A DNA stretch of 14,735 nucleotides. Origin: Chitinophagaceae bacterium. Lineage in GTDB: Bacteria; Bacteroidota; Bacteroidia; Chitinophagales; Chitinophagaceae. The stretch is taken from contig CANHSD010000050.1 of NCBI GenBank assembly GCA_947463105.1, positions 1-14,735 on the forward strand, in the 5' to 3' direction. Made by a program: the position numbers and the translations under genes. The notes under the pieces were generated by a model, which saw nothing but the letters and a program-made list of their open reading frames with translations, was not told the origin of the DNA and did not search any database. Shown here piece after piece: positions 7,932 through 14,735 of this stretch. Positions within the stretch are counted from its first letter, which is position 1, and every line of letters starts with the position of its first letter.

Positions 7932-7943
7932 TTAAACGTTTTA
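7932..7943. promoter_or_regulatory. Second, imperfect operator-like palindrome
   Basis: TTAAACGTTTTA shares the AAACGTTT core with the palindrome at 7901-7914 and has one mismatched pair. The two centres (7907.5 and 7937.5) are exactly 30 bases apart, close to three helical turns, so two dimers would lie on the same face of the DNA. Confidence 0.5.
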
Positions 7944-8036
7944 GTAAAAGGTTTTTATAAATTCATTAATCGTATTTATAGATTCAGGAAACTGTTTTTA
8001 TGAATTGACGGTAAACGATCATAAACCTTATTTACT

Positions 8037-8080
8037 AAAACTGCCATTATGAGAAAAGGACTTTTATTAGTCACATTCCT
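8037..8080 (+). repeat. Copy 1 of a 44-bp near-repeat spanning the start of both susC genes
   Basis: This segment matches 13231-13274 at 40 of 44 positions by direct comparison, including 12 bases before each ATG. It covers the translation start and the first half of the signal peptide, and marks the two susC genes as relatives by duplication. Confidence 0.75.
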
Positions 8081-11000
8081 TGCATTCATCACTACCATTG
8101 CTCTTGCACAAACACGCAAGATCAGTGGAACGGTAACTGGAGAAAACGGTGCTGTTATTGCAGGGGCCAGCGTTACCATTAAAGGAACATCGAAAGGTAC
8201 TACAACAAGTAGCACAGGTAAATTTTCGATTGACTTTCCAACGACTGGAAAGCGTATCCTTGTAGTTAATTCAATCGGTTATGGAACCCAGGAGATTTCC
8301 ATCACCAATCAATCTGACATTACTGTAAAGCTTGTCACTGATACCAAGCTGCTTGAAGATGTTGTAGTAGTGGGATATGGTGCAGTTAAAAAGAAGGATC
8401 TTACCGGAGCCGTAGGTTCTGTGAAGGCCGTGGAAATTGTCAGGGGTAATCCTGCCAATGCAACACAGGCTTTACAGGGTCAGGTGCCTGGAGTTTTGGT
8501 TACCAAAATGAGCAACAAGCCTGGTCAATTATGGCAGATTGCCATTCGTGGTGAAAACACCATTACCCCCAATCCCAATGCAGATGGCGGTGTTAACCTC
8601 ACCTTTACATCAAGTACACAACAATTCCAGGGAACTGAGCCACTGGTTGTTATTGATGGTATCATTGGTGGGAAATTACAAGATATCAACCCCGCAGACA
8701 TTGAGTCGATGGATATCCTTAAGGACGCATCATCCACTGCCATTTATGGTTCAAGGGGTGCTAATGGGGTAATTATCATCAGTTCTAAGCGTGGATTGTC
8801 TGGAAAGCCAAGGGTTACCCTCGACAGCTATTTTGGACAAAGGACTCCTGCTCATCTTCCAGAAATGGAAAATGCAAAGGAGTTTTACAAATCAACCATT
8901 ACTGATGCCCAATTAAATGGATCAACCATCACTGAAGCCTCTGCCTTCAATGTGAATGAAATGGCGATCATCAACAGTGGCAAAACAGTTGATTTGGCCA
9001 GGTTGGTTGCCGGTCCTGGAATGAACGCGGGTTCTACTTTGTCCATTTCTGGTGGAAATGGTCCTACAACCTACAGGATTTCCGGAGGATACATTCAGGA
9101 AGATGGCATGGTGCCATTGACCTTCTACAAGAAATACAATATGAATGCAGCCGTGGATTCTAAAATCACGCGTTATCTCAAAGTAGGTTTTTCATTGTAT
9201 CAGAATTATTCAACCAACCCCACTGGTTCTTTTGAAGTGCCAAGGACAGTTTATCGGGAAAGACCAACCTCAACTATTTATTACAAAGACCTTGTAGATG
9301 CAGCCATTGGAGGTGATGCAGCGTTGGGTCCAGTGAATGGATTTGCTGTGAGGATGGGAAGAGGAACTGCAGTGAATCCATTGCTTGAGGCTAGTAGCAG
9401 GGATAATTATACATGGACACGCAATGTCAATAGCCAGATGGGTAATGCTTATGCCGAAATCAATCTCTTGGAAGGCTTGGTATTCAAATCTTCACTCTCT
9501 CTTGCGTATCAACTGGCTAAACAAGACGAGTACAGGGGTAAATATTCAAAGGCAATCAACGTAACAGGAGCCACAAGGGCTTCTGTTGAAAATGATTTCC
9601 TGAGTTCTTATACGTTTGACAACCAGTTGACGTATAATTATCAAAAAGGAAAAAGCAAGTTGAACGTTACTGCACTTCAGAGTGCGTATAAGAATACCAA
9701 TGAGTTCAACTATATTTCTGTCGTTGGTCTTCCATATGTTTCCTATTGGCATAACCTGGCCAGTACATCAGGTACACCTGTCATAGGAAGTGGGTTTAAC
9801 CAAAGAACGCTTTCCTCTTATATGGGAAGAATCAATTACACATTCAATGAGAAATACCTGCTCACTTTCACAGGCCGTTCTGATGGCGCATCACAGTTGG
9901 CTCCAGGAAACAAATGGGCATTTTTCCCATCAGGTGCCTTCGCATGGCGCCTTGGTGATGAAAAATTCTTCAAGAAAATGAAGTCTATTTCTGACCTGAA
10001 ACTACGTGTAAGCTATGGCCAGGTGGGTAACTCAGTGGTATCTCCCTATTCAACCTCAGCAACCCTCACACAAGCCAGTAATTATTCTTTCGGACAAGCA
10101 CCCGGTATTGGGTTTGGTCCTAACAATCTTGCGAACCAAGACCTGGGTTGGGAAAGAAGCCAGGAGCTGAATCTTGGGTTGAATGTAGGCTTGTTCAACA
10201 ACAGGATAACTGCAGTAGCTGAAGTGTACAACCGTACAACCAAAGACCTGATCATGAGGCAATCCATTCCTACTACCAATGGCTTCAGTTCAGTCATTTC
10301 TAATGTGGGTAGGGTGTCAAACAAGGGTATTGAGTTGTTGTTGAACACTGTCAATATTCAAACAAAAGATTTTCAGTGGACAAGCTCACTCAACTTTACC
10401 AAGAACATAAACAAGCTCGAGGAACTGGCCAACGGTGCTAAATTTGGTTACAGTGGAAGCAACACCAATCCTGAGTCCATTCTTGCAGTAGGATATCCGT
10501 TAAAGAGTTTCATGTATTTTCAGGCCAATGGGATTTGGCAGTTGAAAGACAGTGCATTGGCCAGGTCTTATGGAGCTGTGCCAGGTTCTGTACGCATTGT
10601 TGACCAGAACAAGGATGGTAAAATCAGTGCAGGTGTACTTGGTAATGACGACAGGGTTATCCTGGGATCACAATTGCCCAATTTCACCCTTGGTTTTACC
10701 AACAGGGTCAGTTACAAGAACTTTGACCTGGCCGTAATGATGTATTACAGAAACGGTACCATGTTCAAGAATGGTTTCATGAGCAGTTATGTATCTGATG
10801 CTGGTGGTGGTGCCCGTCTTAAACTGAATTATTGGACCCGTAATAACCCATCCAATGAAATGTGGGGTATGGGTGTTGCCAAAAATTTTTCCGATGCACT
10901 CTATTATGAAGATGCAAGCTTTCTTAGGATTGCCGATATAACTGTTGGATATAATCTTTCAAGAGAAAAGTTGCAAAAATTAGGTGTTGACAGGCTGAGG

Positions 11001-11132
11001 CTGTATGCCCAGATCATCAACCCTGCTTATTTTACCAAATTCCATGGTGGAGATCCTGAATACAATGGTGCTGCTTATCAGGATGATTTCCCATCCCTCA
11101 CTTGCAATTTTGGTTTAAACGTAAGTTTCTAA
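8049..11132 (+). CDS. SusC/RagA-family TonB-dependent outer-membrane transporter (first copy)
   Basis: A 1027-residue outer-membrane barrel that imports oligosaccharides, driven by TonB. A signal peptide ends at ALA20 before Gln21. Residues about 22-107 form the carboxypeptidase-regulatory-like beta-sandwich (KISGTVTGENGAVIAGASV). The SusC hallmark LEDVVVVGYG (about 105-115) and LTGAV lead into the plug, with DILKDASSTAIYGSRGANG beginning at residue 222. The rest is a large beta-barrel ending in the typical C-terminal aromatic (NVSF). There is no N-terminal STN domain, so direct signalling to an anti-sigma factor is not expected. Compared with the second SusC, it has about 20 extra residues in the plug (about 174-195). 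It is followed after 29 bases by its SusD partner. The substrate is inferred to be a fucose-containing glycan from the upstream genes. Confidence 0.95.
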   Translation: MRKGLLLVTFLAFITTIALAQTRKISGTVTGENGAVIAGASVTIKGTSKGTTTSSTGKFSIDFPTTGKRILVVNSIGYGTQEISITNQSDITVKLVTDTKLLEDVVVVGYGAVKKKDLTGAVGSVKAVEIVRGNPANATQALQGQVPGVLVTKMSNKPGQLWQIAIRGENTITPNPNADGGVNLTFTSSTQQFQGTEPLVVIDGIIGGKLQDINPADIESMDILKDASSTAIYGSRGANGVIIISSKRGLSGKPRVTLDSYFGQRTPAHLPEMENAKEFYKSTITDAQLNGSTITEASAFNVNEMAIINSGKTVDLARLVAGPGMNAGSTLSISGGNGPTTYRISGGYIQEDGMVPLTFYKKYNMNAAVDSKITRYLKVGFSLYQNYSTNPTGSFEVPRTVYRERPTSTIYYKDLVDAAIGGDAALGPVNGFAVRMGRGTAVNPLLEASSRDNYTWTRNVNSQMGNAYAEINLLEGLVFKSSLSLAYQLAKQDEYRGKYSKAINVTGATRASVENDFLSSYTFDNQLTYNYQKGKSKLNVTALQSAYKNTNEFNYISVVGLPYVSYWHNLASTSGTPVIGSGFNQRTLSSYMGRINYTFNEKYLLTFTGRSDGASQLAPGNKWAFFPSGAFAWRLGDEKFFKKMKSISDLKLRVSYGQVGNSVVSPYSTSATLTQASNYSFGQAPGIGFGPNNLANQDLGWERSQELNLGLNVGLFNNRITAVAEVYNRTTKDLIMRQSIPTTNGFSSVISNVGRVSNKGIELLLNTVNIQTKDFQWTSSLNFTKNINKLEELANGAKFGYSGSNTNPESILAVGYPLKSFMYFQANGIWQLKDSALARSYGAVPGSVRIVDQNKDGKISAGVLGNDDRVILGSQLPNFTLGFTNRVSYKNFDLAVMMYYRNGTMFKNGFMSSYVSDAGGGARLKLNYWTRNNPSNEMWGMGVAKNFSDALYYEDASFLRIADITVGYNLSREKLQKLGVDRLRLYAQIINPAYFTKFHGGDPEYNGAAYQDDFPSLTCNFGLNVSF

Positions 11133-11161
11133 ATTAAGGTCCAACATTAAAACATTGAATT

Positions 11162-13087
11162 ATGAAAATATTTAACAATTTTTCCAAAGTCTCCATTTGT
11201 TTGTTGGTGGCAGGAATCTCATTCATGGGATGCAAGAAATCATTTCTTGATGAATACAATCCAGCGAGTAGAACAACTGATAACATGTTCAAAGATCCTG
11301 CCGGATATGATGGCCTGGTAAACTCTTGCTATCCTTTGTTGAGGAACATTACCCAATCAAGAAACCTCACTGTAAAAGGTACTGATATGATGTGTGCCGG
11401 TGGATGGAGTGGTATTTTCTTCAACCAGGCCAACCAAATAGGCAACGAATTGGATCAATATGATATCCGCCTCAATTCTACCACTGGTGCATTACAGGGA
11501 TATTGGGATGATTTATACAAAGAAATCAACAGGTGTAATGCAGCTGTTGACAGGGCCGATGGAGTAGTGGGTTTGGATCCTGCCAAAAAAAATGCACGTG
11601 TTGGAGAAGCAAAATTCCTAAGGGCCTTAAGTTATTTCTGGTTGGTGCAACAATGGGGTGATGTCCCTATGCCATTGAAAGAATCGCTTGCCGGTAAATT
11701 AGAAGCTCCAAAATCCGCTTCCAAAGATATTTATACCCAGATCATTGCGGACCTGAACAGTGCCATTACAGGATTGCCGGTTTCTCAAACAGACCAGGGT
11801 CGTGCTACACAGGGCGCGGCCAAGTTCCTTCTTGCAAAAGTTTATTTGACCAGGGGATGGAATTTCAATAACTCCCTTGGGGGTAGTTCTGCTGACTTCA
11901 CTAGTGCTTTGGCCCTTTGTGACGAACTGATTGCATCCGGGCTTTATCCGTTAGAGGCTAACTGGAATAACCTCTGGCCTGTTCATGATAAAAAAGTTAC
12001 TGCTGCACAGCCATCTATTGCTGCTGGGGTTACTACAGCCAACGCGAGCAAAGAGGTTATTTTTGCTGTTCAATATGCCAATCCTCAATATTATTATGGT
12101 GATGGAAACAGCAATCCTGTCACAGGGTTGATTGGCAACAACATGCACAGTCAGTTTGGTCATGGACCCAGTGGTGTTGCGCAGGCGGGAGGATCAACCA
12201 TATTTTATTCAAAATTGCAGGGCGATCGCAACTATCCTACCTGGGCTGCATACCGCATGTTTGATCCAACGCTGGATAGCCGGTATGAAGGAACATTCAA
12301 TACTGTTTCCTATGCAACGGTGGCACAAACCATTAGTTTGAAGAACAATACTTTCTCTCAGAACCTTAACATTACCTATGCAATAGGCGATACAACTGCC
12401 ATTATTTTGCCTTGGAATAGGCCTTTGCCTGCGGCCAGAGACCGTGGTTTGAATGTTAATGGCGGCACAAAAAAATATGCCGTTGGCCACATCAGTGAAA
12501 TTGTTGGATATGCTCCTTTGACTCCGACCACCGGGGTAGTTGACAACATGTTTTGGGCCAGCCCAATGTTTTGGAAGTTTTTCCAGCCAAGTGTTCCATT
12601 CCAGGATGGCTGGTCAACCTTGAACGATCCTATTTTCCGTGCTGCAGAGCTTTATCTGATGGCTGCTGAGGCAATCGTTAAAGGTGCTACAGGTGCAAAA
12701 TTGGGAACTGCAGATGTTTATTATAACAGGGTTTTGGATCGTGCATTGGGCTCAGCAAACGCAGGTAGAAATCCAAACAGGGCAGCCAATCCAGAAAAAG
12801 GAACAGACCCCATAGCCAATGTTGTTTCTTACCGAGCAACCCCTTCAAATATTACCATTGACCTGATCATGGATGAATCTGCAAGGGAATTCTTGGGAGA
12901 AGGACAGCGCTGGTATGATTTGAAGAGAACCCAAACTTTGATCTCAAGAGGAACAAAATACAACCCTTGGATGGGATACGGCTTGTCCGGAACCCCAGCA
13001 ATCGCTGCCAAACATTATCTTAGGCCCATACCACAGAGTATGATTGATTTAACCCTTCCAAAAATTGATCAAAATCCTGGGTATTAA
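11162..13087 (+). CDS. SusD/RagB-family glycan-binding outer-membrane lipoprotein
   Basis: A 641-residue surface lipoprotein that caps the SusC barrel and binds the glycan. The signal sequence ends at FMGC with lipidated Cys24; Phe at -3 is unusual for a lipobox, but CKKSFLDEYNP after it is classic SusD. The N-terminal helical (TPR-like) half shows EAKFLRALSYFWLVQQWGDVP at 149-169 and a GAAKFLLAKVYLTRG helix further on. The C-terminal half ends with the typical RagB/SusD blocks ESAREFLGEGQRWYDLKR and YLRPIPQ...QNPGY. It is longer than the roughly 500-600 usual for the family, with extra Gly/Asn/Thr-rich loops around 270-440. It follows susC by 29 bases, and a strong hairpin lies 18 bases after its stop. 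Confidence 0.94.
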   Translation: MKIFNNFSKVSICLLVAGISFMGCKKSFLDEYNPASRTTDNMFKDPAGYDGLVNSCYPLLRNITQSRNLTVKGTDMMCAGGWSGIFFNQANQIGNELDQYDIRLNSTTGALQGYWDDLYKEINRCNAAVDRADGVVGLDPAKKNARVGEAKFLRALSYFWLVQQWGDVPMPLKESLAGKLEAPKSASKDIYTQIIADLNSAITGLPVSQTDQGRATQGAAKFLLAKVYLTRGWNFNNSLGGSSADFTSALALCDELIASGLYPLEANWNNLWPVHDKKVTAAQPSIAAGVTTANASKEVIFAVQYANPQYYYGDGNSNPVTGLIGNNMHSQFGHGPSGVAQAGGSTIFYSKLQGDRNYPTWAAYRMFDPTLDSRYEGTFNTVSYATVAQTISLKNNTFSQNLNITYAIGDTTAIILPWNRPLPAARDRGLNVNGGTKKYAVGHISEIVGYAPLTPTTGVVDNMFWASPMFWKFFQPSVPFQDGWSTLNDPIFRAAELYLMAAEAIVKGATGAKLGTADVYYNRVLDRALGSANAGRNPNRAANPEKGTDPIANVVSYRATPSNITIDLIMDESAREFLGEGQRWYDLKRTQTLISRGTKYNPWMGYGLSGTPAIAAKHYLRPIPQSMIDLTLPKIDQNPGY

Positions 13088-13105
13088 ATATATCCGTCAG
13101 CTTTT

Positions 13106-13155
13106 TTTAAACATAAAAAACATTGAACCAATCGTCAATGTTTTTTATGTTTAAA
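13106..13155 (+). terminator. 21-bp perfect inverted repeat (hairpin), probable terminator after susD
   Basis: Left arm 13106-13126 and right arm 13135-13155 are perfect reverse complements over 21 bases, with an 8-base loop (accaatcg). The arms contain A6 and T6 runs, so the stem is AT-rich and the T-run lies inside the stem, not after it. It sits 18 bases after the susD stop and 87 before the next susC start. Either a (possibly bidirectional) terminator or an mRNA-stabilising/attenuating hairpin fits. Confidence 0.7.
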
Positions 13156-13177
13156 GTAAATAAAATTTATAATTAGC

Positions 13178-13189
13178 TAAATCGTTTTA
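13178..13189. promoter_or_regulatory. Operator-like element before the second susC
   Basis: TAAATCGTTTTA is a palindrome except for the central T/T pair and resembles the TTAAACGTTTTA site upstream of the first susC. It lies just upstream of the candidate -7 box, where a bound repressor would block RNA polymerase. This is weaker than the 7901-7914 site. Confidence 0.35.
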
Positions 13190-13192
13190 CGT

Positions 13193-13200
13193 TAAATTTG
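13193..13200 (+). promoter_or_regulatory. Candidate Bacteroidota -7 promoter box for the second susC
   Basis: TAAATTTG fits the TAnnTTTG -7 consensus of the Bacteroidota primary sigma factor. It would give a leader of about 35 bases before the ATG at 13243. A good -33 TTG is not visible at the expected distance, so support is partial. Confidence 0.45.
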
Positions 13201-13230
13201 TTGTTGACCATCATATTGAAAAATAGTTTA

Positions 13231-13274
13231 AAAAATGCCATCATGAGAAAAAGACTTTTTTTAGTCACATTCCT
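13231..13274 (+). repeat. Copy 2 of the 44-bp near-repeat at susC starts
   Basis: Matches 8037-8080 at 40 of 44 positions, in the same position relative to the ATG. See copy 1. Confidence 0.75.
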
Positions 13275-14735
13275 AACAATCATTACAACCATTGCATTTG
13301 CCCAAACGCGCAAAATCAATGGTACCGTTCAGGGAGACAATGGCGCTGTTATCGCCGGCGCAAGCATTACACTCAAAGGAACCACAAAAGGAACGACCTC
13401 CAACAACGATGGTAAGTTCTCAATCGATGTTCCATCTTCAGGAAAAGCTGTTCTTGTTATCAATTCCATTGGATTTGGATCACAAGAGGTTGCCGTTTCC
13501 AGCCAAACCGATCTTTCCATCAAATTGACCTCAGATTCCAAACAACTTGAAGATGTTGTTGTAGTGGGATATGGATCAGTAAGAAAGAAAGACTTAACTG
13601 GTGCCGTCGGCTCACTCGCCCCTCGCGACATTGTCAGGGCCAATCCCGCCAATGCCACACAGGCCTTGCAAGGCCAGGTTACTGGTGTGGTCATCACCAA
13701 AACAAGCAACAAACCAGGTCAAGGGTTTGCCATTGATATCCGCGGTCAAAATACCATCACCGGTGCTACTGAACCATTGGTGGTTATTGATGGAGTCATT
13801 GGCGCGAGATTGCGTGACATCAACCCTCAAGACATTCAATCCATAGACATCTTGAAAGACGCCTCATCCACTGCCATTTATGGAGCAAGGGGTGCCAATG
13901 GTGTGATCATTGTTACTTCCAAAAAAGGTCTTGCTGGTAAACCTAAAGTTACTTTTGATTCCTACCTGGGTCAAAAACAACCAGCACACTTGCCACAATT
14001 GCTCGATGCACAGCAGTTTTATAAAGCAACAGTTACTGATGTTGTCTTGAATGGTGGAGCTGCCAATACATTGACTGCCAGTGAAATGAACATGGTCAAC
14101 AGCGGAAAGTCAACAGACTGGGTAAAGCTGGTTGCAAAACCAAGTACAGTGGCCAACACAACAGTTGCTGTTACTGGTGGAAATGCTGGAACAACTTATC
14201 GTTTTTCTGGTGGATATATTCAGGAAGATGGTAATATTGCCTCTACCTCATTTAAAAAATATTCACTCAATGCAGCTGTTGATAGCCGATTGAACAACTG
14301 GTTGCGTGTTGGTATCACCGCTTATATTAACTACAGTTCAAATCCTACAGGTTCATTGGAAATCATTCGCTCTGCCTATAGAGCAAGGCCTACGGGTGTT
14401 GTTTATTACAAAGATGTTGTGAATCCTAGTGAAGGAAATGACCTCGCCATTGGTCCGTGGAACGATCTTTCTGTTTGGATGGGAATCAAGGATAATCAGG
14501 TTCCTAATCCTATAATAGATGCTGACCCTAACATTTATCAAAATACAACCACCATTTCCAACCCCATGGGAAATGCCTTCATTGAGTTGACTTTGTTGAA
14601 AGGACTTACTTTCAAATCGTCCCTTTCAGCTTCATCCATTGATGAGCGCAATGGTGAATTCAGGAACACCCTTTCAAAGTCTCAGTTGACCAACCCTCCA
14701 AGGGCCAATTTCACCCAAAGGAACTGGGGTACTTA
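13243..14735 (+). CDS. SusC/RagA-family TonB-dependent transporter, second copy (3' end outside window)
   Basis: An open frame from ATG 13243 runs to the window end without a stop (497 full codons), so only the N-terminal half or so is seen. It begins with a signal peptide ending AFA20 before Gln21, then a regulatory-like beta-sandwich (KINGTVQGDNGAVIAGASI), LEDVVVVGYG, LTGAV and DILKDASSTAIYGARGANG, followed by the first barrel strands. It is collinear with the first SusC at the protein level and strongly similar through the plug, but lacks the 20-residue plug insertion. The barrel diverges more, which suggests a different ligand. A SusD partner is expected downstream of the window. The hairpin and promoter-like box upstream suggest separate transcription from the first pair. 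Confidence 0.93.
   Translation, partial: MRKRLFLVTFLTIITTIAFAQTRKINGTVQGDNGAVIAGASITLKGTTKGTTSNNDGKFSIDVPSSGKAVLVINSIGFGSQEVAVSSQTDLSIKLTSDSKQLEDVVVVGYGSVRKKDLTGAVGSLAPRDIVRANPANATQALQGQVTGVVITKTSNKPGQGFAIDIRGQNTITGATEPLVVIDGVIGARLRDINPQDIQSIDILKDASSTAIYGARGANGVIIVTSKKGLAGKPKVTFDSYLGQKQPAHLPQLLDAQQFYKATVTDVVLNGGAANTLTASEMNMVNSGKSTDWVKLVAKPSTVANTTVAVTGGNAGTTYRFSGGYIQEDGNIASTSFKKYSLNAAVDSRLNNWLRVGITAYINYSSNPTGSLEIIRSAYRARPTGVVYYKDVVNPSEGNDLAIGPWNDLSVWMGIKDNQVPNPIIDADPNIYQNTTTISNPMGNAFIELTLLKGLTFKSSLSASSIDERNGEFRNTLSKSQLTNPPRANFTQRNWGT

Larger units (their letters stand above)
7864..8048 (+). promoter_or_regulatory. 185-base AT-rich regulatory region upstream of the first susC
   Basis: A very AT-rich gap holding two LacI-type operator-like palindromes (annotated separately) about 110-145 bases before the susC start. 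No exact TAnnTTTG box was found. A CCTA-TATC-TAGG mini-hairpin at 7883-7894 lacks a T-tract and is not a convincing terminator, so read-through from the catabolic genes into susC remains possible. Confidence 0.6.

Noticed and set aside
8005..8035. TTG at 8005 and TATTTAC at 8029 as a promoter for the first susC.
   Set aside because: The -7 match is poor, the spacing is long, and transcription would begin only a few bases before the ATG.

Overview
The window (about 42% GC by eye) reads as a polysaccharide/sugar utilisation locus of a member of the Bacteroidota. The SusC/SusD pairs, the lipoprotein signals, the scarcity of Shine-Dalgarno sequences and a TAnnTTTG-type promoter box all point that way. 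A free-living Chitinophagaceae/Sphingobacteriia-like lineage is my guess, but the sequence alone cannot fix the genus. All nine genes I support lie on the + strand and the window is densely coding. No RNA gene, CRISPR array or insertion sequence was found, and no gene-free stretch exceeds 185 bases.

Layout. (1) 37-7863 holds a tightly spaced catabolic run: galactokinase (galK); a secreted right-handed beta-helix glycosidase-like protein resembling GH141 with a C-terminal PDZ domain; an SDR dehydrogenase; an enolase-superfamily L-fuconate dehydratase; a sodium:solute symporter; and a RhaM/FucM-type sugar mutarotase carrying a lipoprotein signal. (2) 7864-8048 is a 185-base regulatory gap with two LacI-type palindromes centred 30 bases apart. 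(3) 8049-13087 is a complete susC-susD pair. (4) 13088-13242 is a 155-base gap with a 21-bp perfect hairpin and a promoter-like region. (5) From 13243 to the window end is the 5' part of a second SusC, a close paralogue of the first.

Inferred joint function. The SusCD systems would import a fucose-containing oligosaccharide across the outer membrane. The beta-helix enzyme would act on it outside the cytoplasm. The lipoprotein mutarotase would equilibrate the released sugar's anomers, and the SSS symporter would carry the monosaccharide inside. The SDR and fuconate dehydratase belong to the non-phosphorylating (oxidative) L-fucose route: L-fucose to L-fuconolactone to L-fuconate to 2-keto-3-deoxy-L-fuconate, and onward to pyruvate plus lactate. 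The galactokinase suggests that the substrate also yields galactose. The lactonase and the final hydrolase or aldolase step are not in the window. The best-supported parts are the gene families; the L-fucose assignment rests mainly on the dehydratase and its neighbours.
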